Below are positions 29,036 through 38,381 of a stretch of DNA of 64,000 bases, in pieces. Positions within the stretch are counted from its first letter, which is position 1. Each line of letters begins with the position of its first letter. Position numbers and translations under genes: made by a program. Source of the DNA: Mayamaea pseudoterrestris. Lineage: Eukaryota > Bacillariophyta > Bacillariophyceae > Sellaphorales > Sellaphoraceae. The stretch lies in assembly GCA_027923505.1 (NCBI GenBank), contig BROI01000001.1, positions 1,086,501-1,150,500 of the forward strand, read 5' to 3'. Under the pieces are notes generated by a model that was not told where the DNA came from, ran no database searches, and was given only the letters and a program-made list of their open reading frames with translations.

Positions 29036-31006
29036 CTATTCCCCATCAACATTGTTAACAGGCTTCATCTCGTCAGCCTTGCGCTTGTTACCAGTCGCGG
29101 CTCGCTTCGGGCCCCAGTGCGCCTGCGGATTCATGGGGAACCGAGCCACACTTCTAGCCGGACCTAGACCGCCCCGCGGCATTGTAAAATCAACTTTTAT
29201 ACTAGGCTCGGCAGACTGTATGTTCGCAGCAAAGCTCCCTTCCTCTGGTTGCTTCTTTGGCGGATGGAGCTTGGCCCATGCTCGCAAGATATCAAAAATT
29301 ACATGGTTGGGAGCAGTCGTCTTGATGGCTTGGGGTTCTTTATGGTATCCAGAAACGGTGTATCCGGCGTTAATAATCGCAGCCTTCATGGCTGATAGTG
29401 GACAGGCTTCAAGCTTGGCGGCCTTGGTCAGCTCTGATAGTTTATAGTAAAGAGGTGCATCGGGAAGCTCCTCCCGACACGACTCGAGCAAACCTCGCAA
29501 CCGCTCCTTGGTTGCAATCAAGCTCATGGATGGCACACTATCGGCTTGCTCCAAGCGCTTTAATGCTTCCTCAACAATTTGCACGTCATGCATTGGTCCC
29601 AGCCAAAGCGGTCCACCAATCTTTAGTGATTCCTTATCATTCATATCCATTATCTGGTCCTTACTCATCCGTCCAGCCTGATAGACATTGCTGTTGCGTC
29701 CGCCCAGCTGCCCTGCTGCTACTACATGAAAGACTGGACTATGCGTCGACTGGAAAACGTTCCCAGTATGCAGCGACAATCGACTGACGCCGGCCTTGTT
29801 CTCATTAATTTCCACAAAGACACGAACATAAAATGCCATGCCCACGCTCAAGACTGGATGCATAGTTCTTCCATATCGAGAGGCACTACTAGCAATTGCA
29901 TGCAGCAAAATGCGAATGGCTACTTCCTGCAAGTATCCAGCGCGTTGAATGGGAATACTAGCATACCTGCCAAAGCACGTTTCTGGATGCGCGCCACCCA
30001 GTGCCGCCATGTCAGTGCAAGTAATGCACAGTAGACCGCCATTGGCAATGCCTTGGACTGCCGCATCTAGAAATGGAGCAGCTGAACCGTATGGGTCTAG
30101 ATCAATGACATCCCATTGTGGTTGTAGCTGGTAGCTTGACGTGGTTGTTGTGTTAGAGTTCTTGTTGCTGGCTGTTGCTTCCTTGCTCGCTGGCGGAGGC
30201 ACGGGAGGCTTGCGACTGGCGTACATTTCCATGAGTGCATCACCAGTTTGAATGTGAATGCCATGAGGTCGTTCATAGCTACTCGAGTTGCCATTGCTTT
30301 GAATTGGAGCATCAGGAGCAGATGCATTCGCCAGACTATCTTGTAGATTGTTTTGTCTTACATTTTCCATGGCTCGATCCATGGCCGCCGGATCAATATC
30401 GTTAATAGCAACATGTTTGACATTTGGAATTTCCTTCCAGTATCTAAGTGAGCGCAATCCTGACGCTGCCAAAGCATCAAGAATGCAGAGTCCATGTTTG
30501 GAAGCATCCAGTGACGAAACAAGTGCTGTCGGGTCAATCGTTTTACGATATTCCTCCACTTGCTCCTTGATGGAAGATTCAGAATCGTGGTTTAACTTGT
30601 CTCGTCGCTCCTGCTTCAGTTGCTTCTCCTTTTCTTTCAAAGCAATTCTAAGAGCTCTTCGCTCGCCAGCCAATGTAATCATGAGAATGGAAAGGTCGCG
30701 ATTCTGAACTTGCACTGGATTGTAAAAGACTTTTGTCGCGTCTCCAGCTGGAAAAGTCATACTAATCGATCCTTCCGTGATTGTCGTCGTCGTTGGTTGC
30801 TTTGTATCATCCTTGGTTGAGTCGGGCATGATAGTCATGAGACGACAAAATATAGCGCGGCACACTTGCAACGAGGAGACCGAGGGAAAAAATGTCGCCT
30901 GATGATTCGCCAAGCCACAAAAGTGAGAAAGTCGGACAACAGAGACACGCCGTGTCAATCGAGGGATTATTAGTATATGTGACACTATCTTGAAAAAAGG
31001 CAGCAA
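29036..31006 (-). CDS. TRM1: tRNA (guanine26-N2)-dimethyltransferase TRM1
   Basis: 656 residues. The class I methyltransferase core shows LDALAASGLRSLRYWKEIP (about 168-186), VAINDIDPAAMDRAMENV, the family signature DLDPYGSAAPFLDAA (about 300-315), ITCTDMAALGG and FGRYASIPIQRAGYLQEVAIR. The C-terminus has RFPMNPQAHWGPKRA, the Trm1 tail, then a basic KRKADE segment. TRM1 makes m2,2G26 in nuclear and mitochondrial tRNAs. The N-terminus from ATG 31006 (MLPFFKIVSHILIIPRLTRR) is basic, amphipathic and mitochondrion-like. A second ATG region (MTIMPDSTKDD, residues about 57-60) precedes the conserved part (ITEGSISMTFPAGDATKVFYNPVQ). Dual start use for mitochondrial and nuclear forms, as in yeast, is plausible. 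An insert of low complexity separates motifs near residue 250-290. Confidence 0.95.
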   Translation of the reverse strand: MLPFFKIVSHILIIPRLTRRVSVVRLSHFCGLANHQATFFPSVSSLQVCRAIFCRLMTIMPDSTKDDTKQPTTTTITEGSISMTFPAGDATKVFYNPVQVQNRDLSILMITLAGERRALRIALKEKEKQLKQERRDKLNHDSESSIKEQVEEYRKTIDPTALVSSLDASKHGLCILDALAASGLRSLRYWKEIPNVKHVAINDIDPAAMDRAMENVRQNNLQDSLANASAPDAPIQSNGNSSSYERPHGIHIQTGDALMEMYASRKPPVPPPASKEATASNKNSNTTTTSSYQLQPQWDVIDLDPYGSAAPFLDAAVQGIANGGLLCITCTDMAALGGAHPETCFGRYASIPIQRAGYLQEVAIRILLHAIASSASRYGRTMHPVLSVGMAFYVRVFVEINENKAGVSRLSLHTGNVFQSTHSPVFHVVAAGQLGGRNSNVYQAGRMSKDQIMDMNDKESLKIGGPLWLGPMHDVQIVEEALKRLEQADSVPSMSLIATKERLRGLLESCREELPDAPLYYKLSELTKAAKLEACPLSAMKAAIINAGYTVSGYHKEPQAIKTTAPNHVIFDILRAWAKLHPPKKQPEEGSFAANIQSAEPSIKVDFTMPRGGLGPARSVARFPMNPQAHWGPKRAATGNKRKADEMKPVNNVDGE

Positions 31007-32392
31007 GCAGGGTGGAGGAGGGACCTATTGCTTGTCAACAAGTGGATCAAAATCTGGAAGGATCGAGTGGCCGACGCCGCCGCGCCGAGTGAATCGCGCT
31101 ACGACTTGAATCGATTACCGCTACGACTAAAGACGAAATTCGATTTGACGAATTTGATGCATGCAATTGAGACTGTGAGAATGGACAACTTGCTGCTCCG
31201 TCAACATCATCCATCAAATCTTGCGCCAAACATTCCCGATGCCGAAAACTCAGGATTAAGCAAGTTGGCAGGATCGCTGTACGCTGTACTCTACATTTGA
31301 CAATTCCAAGTGCAAGGGCGAATGGCGATGCTCACTCCGATGCCATGCCATATGCCATGCCATTTTGGAATTTGTTGAGCCACTGGGAGTAGCTGTAGTT
31401 ACTGAATGCACTCCTTTAGGCATGGTGATATTATCCAAGAGTCCAAAAGACGAGAGCAGTCACCATGACAGATGACAGACTGTGACGCTAGCAGATTTCA
31501 GAAGTTCAGCTCTTTCCTATCTTGCGTCTTGCATGGAGTAAATCTGAAATGCGTTGACGAAGTACAGGACTGCATGATGCTGCTTATACACAGCGGGTAA
31601 TAACTTTTTCAAGCTGATGCAAGATGCATCAATACATCTACATTATGCAACAATTTCACATTTTACAAAGTATCATCGATGATCCTTTCAAGAGGCCCAA
31701 AATGTTCTTTCAGGAAGTAAGTGGCACAGGGTCGCAGGTTGCGAGCAAGCACTGTTGGCACCAATCATCTTCCATGGCATGCAAACAAGCAAGGCCACAA
31801 AAACCGATTTGCCAGGAGCCACGAGCCACGAGCCACGAGACAGTCGTAGTCGAGTCTTTCCCGCATGGCGATGGCGACAGCACCGTCGGAATCCGCTAAG
31901 GCGCTGCACCAGCGGCAACAGTACAATTGCAGTAATTGTGCTTGTACCAATCGCTTCATTCATGGACGCGACTTGCGAAAATAAAGACTGAAGAAAAAGG
32001 CGACAGTGAGGATGACGTAACCTTGTGGACGACGTATCTGGCGTAAGACACCATCCCAGCTGTTTGCGCTGACAGCGATATTGACAATGGAACGGAGTTG
32101 CACGGACACATTGATGTCATTTGTGAATATACTCCGAGACAAATGCGAAGCATTCCCGCAATCATTGGTAGGAGTAGCAATTAAACGGCTACAATGACAT
32201 AAGCAAATATCCGAAATGACTGCCGTAATTAAGCCCTTGCACAAGTCCGTGAATAAAGCGATCATAAAACGAGACGTGGAATTGCATCGTGAGTCTACAT
32301 CGCAGCGAAGCGAAGGAGGAAATAGACACTGCAAGAGTCCCATTGTCTTTTTTCTTTTCGAGTGTTCAAGTATATTTGGATTACAAGAAGCA
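31007..32392. other. Intergenic region, 1.4 kb
   Basis: Between the TRM1 start (minus) and the HMG-box gene (plus). Short frames (31028-31300 +, 31624-31899 +) lack recognisable content. A 7-bp tandem repeat GAGCCAC (about 31815-31838) and a CATGCCAT-rich palindromic patch (about 31338-31365) occur. The HMG frame is open back to 32216 but the upstream part looks like leader. Confidence 0.4.
31815..31838 (+). repeat. Short tandem repeat, GAGCCAC unit
   Basis: Three and a partial fourth copy of the 7-bp unit GAGCCAC in tandem within non-coding DNA. A small microsatellite-like expansion with no evident role. Confidence 0.6.
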
Positions 32393-33649
32393 ATGTCGAA
32401 AGGGGATGGAATGCCAGGTTTGATCGCTGCGAAAAGAGAGCAGGGAATGCAACCTGACTCGCATCTGATGAGCGAGGAAACGATGCTGCTTGCGGAGTCG
32501 TTACCAAAGAATACCAGTCCATTGGTCAGCGAATACAGTCGTGAAGGAAGCATCAAGCCTATTGCGAGACGAGCTTCGCACAAGGTAAAGGTTAGGTTGG
32601 ATGGAAAGCCGCATCGCCCACTCAGTGCCTACAATTTCTTTATACGCGAAGCAAGGGCTCGCATCAAGGCTGACGCTTCCTCCACGTCGTCCAACTCAGA
32701 CAACCAGACTTCAACCGAGAATCCACGAGACACTTTTGTCTCAGTCGGGAAATTGTTGGCAGACCGCTGGAAGGACATTTCTGACGATGAAAAGGCCAAG
32801 TTCCAAAAGTTGGCCGATGAAGACATGACACGATATCAAAAGGCCATGAGCGCGTACCAGCTTGGAGAACTTCGAAGGAAGCGCACTGCCAAGCCTGAAA
32901 TGAGTCGGTATGCCTCATCTGCAGTGCCAGTCCTTCCAGTTGCGCAGACCTTAAGAAACATGGGTCTCGAGGTGCCGCAGTCGACCAACTTTGCCATGCC
33001 GACGGGCGCCTCGAATACATCTTACCAAAATATCTTGGCGCATGGCAATGGAGGAGTTGACTTTACGGCGGCATGGCTTCAGCAAGAGTTGAACAAGTAT
33101 TCACCGCTTCTGTCTCCGCCAAATACGATGCATTCTCTGCTTGCTCAGGGTGGGATGCCAAATCTTCAGAGGGACTTAAGCTCCATGAATCAGTATGGTC
33201 AGACGAACCTTTACCCCTTGCTGCAAGAACGGTTGCGACAACAGTCCTTTCAACAGCCATTTCTCTCCAATGAATCTGCACTTTTGCAGTCATTACAAAT
33301 GCAGCAAACATCGGAGCAACTTCGACAAGCGCAGCTACGACAACTCGAAAGCGATGCATTGCAACAAGGTCTTCTCCGAAACATGCTACAACCGTCCTTG
33401 TCTGGAAACGACGGACTATTCCAGTCTGCAGACAGTCTACTTGGACCATATGCGTCCGCAAATTTGGCATCCATGCCTGCTTCCCACATTCCAGGGGCCG
33501 ACACAAGTGGACTTCTACAATCGTATCTTCAGAGCTTGGCAAATGAACAAAGTACAATGATTGGGCTTTCGGCAGCTAACGCTAGTGACATACAGGCTAC
33601 TATGAAGAAAGCTCGAAGCAATGGAAAGCCTGATCAGCGATTCAGATAA
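32393..33649 (+). CDS. HMG-box protein with Gln/Leu-rich C-terminus
   Basis: 418 residues from the ATG at 32393 (MSKGDGMPG); an in-frame ATG at 32216 adds 59 residues of leader-like sequence. The HMG box spans about 70-150: KPHRPLSAYNFFIREAR, an inserted Ser/Asn/Thr-rich loop, then VSVGKLLADRWKDISDDEKAKFQKLADEDMTRY (in pieces). HMG boxes bend DNA; the PLSAYNFF start resembles non-sequence-specific HMGB and diatom HMG proteins. The roughly 20-residue insertion between helix 1 and helix 2 is unusual. After the box the protein is disordered with Gln/Leu/Ser segments (LLQERLRQQSFQQPFL, QQTSEQLRQAQLRQL), which look like transcriptional activation or oligomerisation regions. Nuclear location and a chromatin or transcription role are inferred. 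Confidence 0.85.
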   Translation: MSKGDGMPGLIAAKREQGMQPDSHLMSEETMLLAESLPKNTSPLVSEYSREGSIKPIARRASHKVKVRLDGKPHRPLSAYNFFIREARARIKADASSTSSNSDNQTSTENPRDTFVSVGKLLADRWKDISDDEKAKFQKLADEDMTRYQKAMSAYQLGELRRKRTAKPEMSRYASSAVPVLPVAQTLRNMGLEVPQSTNFAMPTGASNTSYQNILAHGNGGVDFTAAWLQQELNKYSPLLSPPNTMHSLLAQGGMPNLQRDLSSMNQYGQTNLYPLLQERLRQQSFQQPFLSNESALLQSLQMQQTSEQLRQAQLRQLESDALQQGLLRNMLQPSLSGNDGLFQSADSLLGPYASANLASMPASHIPGADTSGLLQSYLQSLANEQSTMIGLSAANASDIQATMKKARSNGKPDQRFR

Positions 33650-34286
33650 AGCCATGCGCAGATGATTGTAAAGGCCAAGCGTTATGTCGCTGCAGATACT
33701 GTTAGCGAATCTAGTGCTTACATAAATCGAGTTTAAGCTATACATATGGCTATCGCTTGTATCATACGTCTGTAGGAGTAGGGTCTAGAAGAAGCGTCAC
33801 TCAATCCAATTCTTCTTATTTCTATAGGGCGAGTAATTGGACCTGCAATGCCTATGAATGCGGACTGTACTCGCCCTAGCTTTACGTTGGAAGTATGCCG
33901 GCTTAGAGTATTTAGGCAAGCTTTGTCGGACCGTGCGTCATCGTCCATGCTTGTTTCGTCGCGCAATTTTAAACACTGGTAGGCTGTTTCAAGGAGTCAT
34001 CGTTCATTAAGTGCTTTGCTATAGACCTACCAAGCCCGTCGTTGGCATACTCCTCCAAGTCGTAACGATTGTCGCTGAGAGATTCTGTGTTTCAAAGGAG
34101 CAAGCGATAAAGATGCCAGCAGGCGGAGACTGCAAAGTCAATCAAGGTATCTACCATTACCATAGGAAAGGGCGGTTGTGCCGAAACGCGAGGACGAGGC
34201 CGTCAATTGTCGGAGTGAATGCCCGCTTGGCTCAATAGAGTTGTTTGCTTGGCCAGTGACAAGTGATTGGCACCTATTAAGTTGAG
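33650..34286. other. Intergenic region between convergent genes
   Basis: About 640 bp containing the 3' flanks of the HMG-box gene (plus) and the acetyltransferase gene (minus). The frame at 34011-34238 has no recognisable protein character. Confidence 0.4.
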
Positions 34287-34958
34287 TCATGTCAATTGTC
34301 GTTGTATATGCTGGTGCAAGTAATCGTGCTGAAGCGTCTCCAGGTCGAAACGATATCCAAACGCCGTGTCAAGTCCATCAACTCCTTCCAAGGCGGCCGC
34401 TTTTTCCAAAACTGCCACTCGCTGGAACCCCAGCGACTCCCATAGAGCTATACTGACTGGATTGGACTTGAATACAAGGTTAAAGTATGCACTCTTGTAG
34501 TCCAAGTCGCGAGCGATTTGTAGAAAGACGTGACCCATCAAGCGGCCAACGCCTTGGCCGCGAAAGCGAGGTGCCGTAATGAAGCCGCCGTTACAAACGT
34601 GCGAGCATCGGCCTGGAAAGTTTGGCTTAACGTAAAAGCAACCCATGAAATCATTTGTTGGGGAATGATTGCCTTGATTGTCGACTCCAGCTTCAGCAGC
34701 GCGGACGACCAGTGCAGTGTGTGACAAAAAGTAGCGTCGATAGTCTTCGAGCGTTGCAAACTCGTCTCGAAATGGCCAAGTTCTGCCTTCTCGGATAATC
34801 AAATTCATGAGATCAATTCCTTGATTCCAATCCTCTCGTTCAAATGCAGCGACTTGAACATTACGTCCATTCTTGAGTCTAGTTTGGAACGGAAGGTACG
34901 TCAATGTTGACAGACCGAGTGTTCCGTCGCCAATGTCACCGCAATATGCTGTCGTCAT
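34287..34958 (-). CDS. GNAT-family N-acetyltransferase, MPR1-like
   Basis: 223 residues, about the size of yeast Mpr1 (229). The GNAT acetyl-CoA loop is GFITAPRFRGQGVGRLMG (about 127-144), preceded by FMGCFYVKPNFPGRCSHVCN and followed by YKSAYFNLVFKSNPVSIALW and ESLGFQRV. The KPN-x-RCSH-C-NGGF and FNLVF-N-x-S-x-W spacing matches yeast Mpr1, which acetylates azetidine-2-carboxylate and the proline-related pyrroline-5-carboxylate and protects against oxidative stress. Many uncharacterised fungal and algal proteins share this pattern, so the substrate is not certain. The ATG at 34958 gives a compact start. It is convergent with the HMG-box gene. Confidence 0.82.
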   Translation of the reverse strand: MTTAYCGDIGDGTLGLSTLTYLPFQTRLKNGRNVQVAAFEREDWNQGIDLMNLIIREGRTWPFRDEFATLEDYRRYFLSHTALVVRAAEAGVDNQGNHSPTNDFMGCFYVKPNFPGRCSHVCNGGFITAPRFRGQGVGRLMGHVFLQIARDLDYKSAYFNLVFKSNPVSIALWESLGFQRVAVLEKAAALEGVDGLDTAFGYRFDLETLQHDYLHQHIQRQLT

Positions 34959-35296
34959 GATAACGACAAATTTACTGTTCTATGCGATGGATAGTCGGGA
35001 GTGGCTGCAAGGAGCGTAATTGATTGTTATTGCAAGTACGACGAGACGACGATCATCGATGGACGGAGCTTCGTGGTGGCGCGCCTTCGCGGTGGCTCGC
35101 TTGAATACCGGAAAGGTACCTGTGCGACTTTATCTAACGTGCGATCGAGCGCATTGAGGCAAGAGAAGGGCAAGCCGCTAGCTTGTATAATAAGGGCCGT
35201 GACTCGCGATACTGCAGTATACTGACAAGTCAAAGTTTTAAGCCGGCAAATATTTATGGTGGTCATTTTACTAATAAAAGATAGGGTTTGCACATT
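34959..35296. other. Intergenic region, about 340 bp
   Basis: Between the acetyltransferase start and the end of the MMSDH gene, both on the minus strand. Nothing recognisable is seen; presumably the promoter of the acetyltransferase gene and the 3' flank of MMSDH. Confidence 0.4.
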
Positions 35297-37035
35297 CTAA
35301 TGCTTGTGCCCAACCGTTGGCATGGTCATGCCACCCAAATCGGCGGGGTGATACGGCCAGTTGCTCGTTACAGTCTTGAGTTGCGTATAAAAGTATACTC
35401 CCGACCTTCCGTAAAAGTTGAGATCACCGCGAATGCTTGCCTTGTTGCCCGTGAACGAAAACATTGGTAACGGCACCGGAATGGGAACGTTAATGCCAAC
35501 CTGGCCGACTTGAACTTCGTGCGTAAACTTGCGTGCAGCTGCTCCACTGGAAGTAAAGAGAGCACATCCATTGCCATATTGATTCGAGTTTGTAATGCTC
35601 ACGGCTTCGTCCAGCGTGTCTGCTTCCAAGCACACTAGCACTGGTCCAAAAATCTCCTCGGTATAGCAAATATTTGTCGTGTCAACCTTGGACAAGACTG
35701 ACGGCCCGACAAAGTTGCCATCAGGATACTGATCTACTACGTGGCTGCGTCCATCCAAGAGCAGTTCAGCTCCTTGATCAACTGCTTGAGCAATGATGCG
35801 CTCCACTCGCAGTTTCGCAGCCTCGTCAATGAGTGGCCCAATATCCACTCCATCTTCCCAACCTGCTCCAACCTTGAGCTTCGTTGCCTCCTGCACAATA
35901 TCAGTCAGCCACTCCTTTGCATCGCCGACAAGAATCAACGTTGACAATGCCATGCATCGCTGTCCAGCCGCTCCAAATGCAGCTCCGCATATTGCCTTGA
36001 CGACAGCAGCTCGATCCGCATCCGGTAATACCACGGCATGATTCTTGGCGCCCATGTTACTTTGAACTCGCTTACCATTTGCAGTTCCAAGCTCGAAAAT
36101 GTGTTCACCGGCTCGGTTGCTTCCGACAAACGAAATGGCCTTGACGTCGGAGTGCGTGCAGATGCGATTCACAGTGTCAACGCTACCATGCACCACTTGC
36201 AACACATTTTCCAGCAATCCAGCTTCCACCATGAGTTGCGCCAGCATCAATGTTGCACTCGGCGTCTTTTCACTTGGCTTGATGACGAATGAATTGCCGC
36301 AAGCAATAGCGAGTGGAAACATCCAAAGCGGAATCATGGCTGGAAAGTTGAACGGACAAATGCCGGCGCAAACGCCCAATGGTTCTCGATACGAAACAGT
36401 GTCCTGTGCAAATGATGGAAGAGATTTTTGAAAGCGAATGAGCGAGTACTATACTTGGTGTTTGGTACTCGTAATGTATTAGCCAGCAGCGAAAGGGAAC
36501 GAGACAATGGAACACTCACCATAGTTGAACTAATCCCAGCCATTGAGTCTCCCAGTAGATACGGCGCCACTTGACACGCCGTTTCCACAACCTCCAACCC
36601 TCGAAATACATCTCCTTTTGCATCTGCCAAAGTCTTGCCTTGTTCAATGGTAATGCAGTGCGCCAATTCCGGCGTGGCAAGTCGAATGAGTCGCTGATAC
36701 TCGAGCATGACGCGCTGCCGCTGCTGAACAGGGACTGTACGCCAATTCAAATAGGCTGCGTGCGCCTTGTCGATAATGTGATGGAACTCATCCTCTGTCG
36801 TTTCAGCAATGGTAGCAATTGTCTCCTGCGTGGCTGGATTCGTCACGTCCAGCGAAGGAAGGGCGGCGCTCAAAGAGAATGAATTGTCTGTAAACTGCTT
36901 GTAGACGTTGGTATTGGAGTCGATCCAGTCGCCCTGCAAGACTGGTGTAGCCGATGACGAAGAAAGAACTCGTAGCTGGCGGCTTGTCGCTCGACGGAGC
37001 ATGGCGGCTGTGGAACGCTTCATCATCATCATCAT
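35297..37035 (-). CDS. ALDH6A1: Methylmalonate-semialdehyde dehydrogenase (acylating), mitochondrial; two exons
   Basis: Exons 37035-36520 and 36403-35297 give 540 residues, the usual size. The intron (36519-36404, 116 nt) is GTGAGT...TTGCACAG in phase 0 and joins GISSTM to [21 protein letters not shown]. Family signatures: [56 protein letters not shown], the catalytic Cys in [12 protein letters not shown] (about residue 321), EEIFGPVL, and the C-terminal [19 protein letters not shown]. The enzyme oxidatively decarboxylates methylmalonate and malonate semialdehydes to propionyl- and acetyl-CoA in valine and thymine breakdown. The N-terminus ([20 protein letters not shown]) is an Arg-rich mitochondrial presequence. 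It shares a 251-bp divergent promoter, with a CRE-like palindrome, with the plastid-type gene at 37287. Confidence 0.95.
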
Positions 37036-37090
37036 GGTGGAAACTGTGACGGAATTCTCGCCGAGATGCGATGGATCGCTTCGTTCTGTG

Positions 37091-37102
37091 GTGACGTCAC
37101 CA
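37091..37102. promoter_or_regulatory. 12-bp CRE-like palindrome in a divergent promoter
   Basis: GGTGACGTCACC is a perfect 12-bp palindrome containing TGACGTCA, located 56 bp upstream of the MMSDH ATG and 185 bp upstream of the plastid-type gene ATG. A further ACGTCA half-type site lies at 37128-37133. In Phaeodactylum, TGACGT/ACGTCA elements mediate CO2/cAMP response through bZIP factors; a similar role here is inference. Confidence 0.45.
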
Positions 37103-37286
37103 AGATGTCACGTTCAGTCGCTTAAAACGTCATCTTGTCGCTGCGACAGTCACAAGTCAGTCGACGACGAATGTGCACGCGATCACCATGGCGAAGACTG
37201 ACCCGACTCCGGATGCACCGCTTTTGTCCCCTTGTCGAAAGGCGTCCACATCTCGCATCCAAGAACGTCACTGACAAAGACTCATC

Positions 37287-38381
37287 ATGACTCGTAAATA
37301 TAGAAAGGACTTTGGCATTCTGCTTGTCCTTGTGCTCTGTCAAACTTGTACGACCGCATTCCAATTCCAATTTTCGACGAACGTTCACGAGTTTTCGAAA
37401 AGCTCATCAACATGTCTGTTTGCCATTAAACGAGCAGGACTGGAGGATATTGATGCCGATGCCCTAAAAGCGAGTAGAAAAGGCAAGAAAAACAAGAACA
37501 AGAAACCGCAGCAGCAGCAAGCATCCATTTCTCCAGCATTAGCACAATGGGCGGCAACTTCCGCGAGTAGCGAAAAGGACGCAGATGCAGCTGCATTTGG
37601 GAAAGAGTCACAACAACCAACAGAAAACAACGCAAAGGGATCTTCTCGTCGCATAAAGCAAGCCAGTCGACAGGCAGTCGACGTCGAGCGAGACTCCAAG
37701 ATTCAAGCTCTCATCGTTCAATTCCAGGAAACTCTTTCATCAAGCAAGCCAACGATCGACGCCATACTACGACCCATTCGAGACTTGCTGCAACTAGCAT
37801 TAACGTCTACATCATCCAGCACTAGTGTTAGCCTTCGCTCGCTCATCGCCAGTCCCACTGTATACCACTACCGACTAGCTTGGGTTGGATCAGATGACGC
37901 GGTGTCGCACGTTGGCACTGGCTTGCACAAGGTTCCACTGGCGCGTCTGCAGGAAGTCTTTTTGACATTGGGGCGCGGAGGTCGCGTCACATGGATGGAG
38001 GCGATTCGATTGCTGGGGCCGTTTCCAAACATTAAGAATGAGTTGCAGGGTGAGTGCAAAGTGACGACAGCGTCATTGACTGCCAACAAGAAGAACACTG
38101 GCAGCGACGAAGCATCATCATTGTCGATAGTGCCAGCAGACTGGAGCATTACATGGGACAGTATGATTGATGGGACTGGTCGACAGGTGACTGCTGGTCC
38201 AGAGGTGCGGACGGTGGAGTTGCAAGTCGCCCTTGCCGATTCGGCAGTGATTGTGGCGTTCATGCCAACAACTGACGGAACACTGCGTAATGATCCATTG
38301 GAAGCAGGTGGCAAGCATGTTTTGGTGTTTGTTCGAGAAGATGAATTGGACGAAAAGTTGGAAGCTTTGCGAATTGCTTAA
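37287..38381 (+). CDS. Predicted plastid-targeted protein of unknown function
   Basis: 364 residues. The N-terminus is a hydrophobic signal peptide (FGILLVLVLCQTC, about 9-21) followed by TTAFQFQF, where Phe after a small residue resembles the diatom ASAFAP plastid presequence site, and then a Ser-rich transit-like segment. A Lys/Gln-rich linker (about 60-130) precedes a C-terminal domain (about 180-364): VYHYRLAWVGSDDAVSHVGTG, VPLARLQEVFLTLGRGGRVTW, IRLLGPFPNIKNELQGE, WDSMIDGTGRQV and the closing RTVELQVALADSAVIVAFMP. The pattern of RLAWVGSDDA and LLGPFPN suggests a lipocalin- or fibrillin-like beta domain, but I do not recognise a named family. It is divergent from MMSDH. The stop codon coincides with the start of a tandem repeat in the 3' flank. 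Confidence 0.75.
   Translation: MTRKYRKDFGILLVLVLCQTCTTAFQFQFSTNVHEFSKSSSTCLFAIKRAGLEDIDADALKASRKGKKNKNKKPQQQQASISPALAQWAATSASSEKDADAAAFGKESQQPTENNAKGSSRRIKQASRQAVDVERDSKIQALIVQFQETLSSSKPTIDAILRPIRDLLQLALTSTSSSTSVSLRSLIASPTVYHYRLAWVGSDDAVSHVGTGLHKVPLARLQEVFLTLGRGGRVTWMEAIRLLGPFPNIKNELQGECKVTTASLTANKKNTGSDEASSLSIVPADWSITWDSMIDGTGRQVTAGPEVRTVELQVALADSAVIVAFMPTTDGTLRNDPLEAGGKHVLVFVREDELDEKLEALRIA

Noticed and set aside
33063-33557. Minus-strand frame of 164 codons opposite the HMG-box gene
   Set aside because: Antisense shadow of the Gln/Leu-rich C-terminal coding region; no recognisable domain.
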